Positions 63,031 to 64,000 of a stretch of DNA of 64,000 nt are shown piece by piece. A program made the position numbers and the translations under genes. The notes beneath the pieces were generated by a model. The model was not told where the DNA came from. It saw only the letters and a list, made by a program, of their open reading frames with translations, and made no database searches. Source of the DNA: Actinomadura cremea (lineage in GTDB: Bacteria > Actinomycetota > Actinomycetes > Streptosporangiales > Streptosporangiaceae); NCBI RefSeq assembly GCF_014648495.1, contig NZ_BMRF01000030.1, positions 1 through 64,000 of the forward strand, given 5' to 3'. Each line of letters starts with the position of its first letter. The stretch's first letter is position 1.

Positions 63031-64000
63031 TCACGGAGCCGGGGCCCGTCCGCCCGCGCCGTCGCGACCGCCGCCGCTTCCGCCGTCGCGGCGGCGCGCC
63101 AGGGCTCCGGGCCACCACAGGACCGGACCGGCGTCGCGGACGAGCGCGGGCACCAGCAGCGAGCGGACGACGAGGGTGTCCAGCAGGACGCCGAACGCGA
63201 CGATGAACGCGATCTGGACGAGGAAGGCGAGCGGGATGACGACGAGGGCGGCGAAGGTCGCGGCGAGCACCACGCCCGCCGACGTGATGACGCCGCCCGT
63301 CGTGGTGAGCCCGCGCAGGACGCCGTCGCGCGGCCCGTGCCGCAGCGACTCCTCCCGCACCCGCGTCATCAGGAAGATGTTGTAGTCGACCCCGAGCGCG
63401 ACGAGGAAGACGAACCCGTACAGCGGCACCGAGGCGTCGGTGCCGGTGAAGCCGAACACGTGCCGGAAGACGAGCGCGGCCACGCCGAGCGTCGCCAGGT
63501 AGTTGAGCGCGACGGTGGCGACCAGCAGCAGCGGCATCAGCAGGGAGCGGAGCAGGACGACGAGAATCGCCACGATGATCGCCAGCACGACCGGGACGAT
63601 GACCTTCCGGTCGTGCTCGGCGGCGGCCTGGGTGTCGACCTGCTGGGCGGTGTAGCCGCCGACGAGCGTGCCGTCGATCCCGTGCAGGTCGCCGCGCAAC
63701 CGGTCGACCGTCTCCCGGGCGCCCTCGCTGTCGGCGGCGTCGCTCAGCGTGACGTCGACGAGGGCGCGGCCGTCGACCACGAGGGGCTCCCCGCTTCCGG
63801 GACGCCCGGCGGTGCGGGGACTCGCCTCGTACACGCCGTCGGTGCGCTCCGCCGCGGCGACGACCCGCGGCACCGCGGCGGCGTCGGTGAGCACGACGGC
63901 GGGGTCGCCCTGGCCGCCCGGGAAGTGCTCGTCCAGTGCCTCCTGCGCGGTGACCGAGGGGGCCCCGCCGACGAACGTCTCGCTCAGCGGCACGCCGTCG
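63031..64000 (-). CDS. MMPL/RND family transporter, C-terminal part (right edge truncated)
   Basis: The frame is open through the right edge, so the N-terminal half lies outside the window. The visible 323 residues hold the second periplasmic loop (residues about 1-135), then six membrane helices. Helix-linked motifs include FVFLVALGVDYNIFLMTRVREE, the proton-relay region typical of MMPL proteins (GVDY-N-F). The tail is basic and Gly-rich. MMPL proteins export lipids, siderophores or antibiotics. Being next to the SARP regulon, it may export the polyketide glycoside or give resistance; its promoter is not visible. Confidence 0.92.
   Translation of the reverse strand, partial: DGVPLSETFVGGAPSVTAQEALDEHFPGGQGDPAVVLTDAAAVPRVVAAAERTDGVYEASPRTAGRPGSGEPLVVDGRALVDVTLSDAADSEGARETVDRLRGDLHGIDGTLVGGYTAQQVDTQAAAEHDRKVIVPVVLAIIVAILVVLLRSLLMPLLLVATVALNYLATLGVAALVFRHVFGFTGTDASVPLYGFVFLVALGVDYNIFLMTRVREESLRHGPRDGVLRGLTTTGGVITSAGVVLAATFAALVVIPLAFLVQIAFIVAFGVLLDTLVVRSLLVPALVRDAGPVLWWPGALARRRDGGSGGGRDGAGGRAPAP

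Overview
The window is high-GC DNA from an actinomycete. Evidence is the strong GC bias at third codon positions, frequent GTG starts, 4-bp ATGA/GTGA gene overlaps, an mce operon and a mycofactocin-type dehydrogenase. A Streptosporangiales genus such as Actinomadura would fit, but the sequence alone does not prove the genus.

Left flank (1-17.25 kb): the distal half of an mce lipid-import operon with its Mce-associated protein, then a TetR regulator. A leftward catabolic operon follows, made of three molybdenum hydroxylase subunits, a mycofactocin-type SDR and a P450. Upstream of it is a perfect 30-bp palindrome overlapping a likely promoter. Next come a DUF421 membrane protein, a sugar-porter MFS protein, and an ABC-2 exporter coupled to a DesK/DesR-like two-component system.

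Biosynthetic cluster (about 17.24-63.0 kb, possibly beyond): a type II polyketide cluster whose cyclase set looks like spore-pigment or pentangular-polyphenol systems. The minimal PKS is split: KS-alpha/KS-beta lie at 47.5-50.0 kb, about 27 kb from the ACP at 20.0 kb. Ring-forming candidates are a TcmI-like cyclase, a monodomain aromatase/cyclase, a SchA/CurD protein, a TcmJ/CurC-like cupin and a ketoreductase. Oxidation candidates are three FAD monooxygenases, three small ABM monooxygenases, two DUF1772 (anthrone-oxygenase-like) membrane proteins, a P450 and a PhyH-type dioxygenase. A complete acetyl-CoA carboxylase (BCCP, AccC and a fused AccDA) is present for malonyl-CoA supply. Deoxysugar genes cover activation and 4,6-dehydration, 2,3-dehydration, 3-ketoreduction, 3-dehydration, 4-ketoreduction, 4-amination and N-methylation. 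This is the gene set expected for a forosamine-type 4-dimethylamino-2,3,4,6-tetradeoxyhexose plus neutral 2-deoxy or 2,3-dideoxy sugars. Five paralogous glycosyltransferases suggest a long or multiply attached sugar decoration. A POT-family transporter, the edge-truncated MMPL protein and two secreted proteins may serve export or extracellular steps.

Regulation: two SARP-type regulators (52.9-54.8 and 55.45-57.3 kb) lie in the cluster. Nearly every cluster transcription unit is preceded by TCGAG-like repeats with an exact 11-bp period, the last repeat sitting 8 nt before a hexamer of the form NANNNT. This is the architecture known for SARP targets such as ActII-ORF4 operators. I count 17 such sites from 17,242 to 62,128. 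They outline the regulon and so the cluster limits. In seven cases the hexamer ends only 6-7 nt before the start codon, implying leaderless mRNAs. Most convergent gene pairs in the cluster are separated by a strong GC-rich hairpin. I saw no rRNA, tRNA, CRISPR array or insertion sequence.
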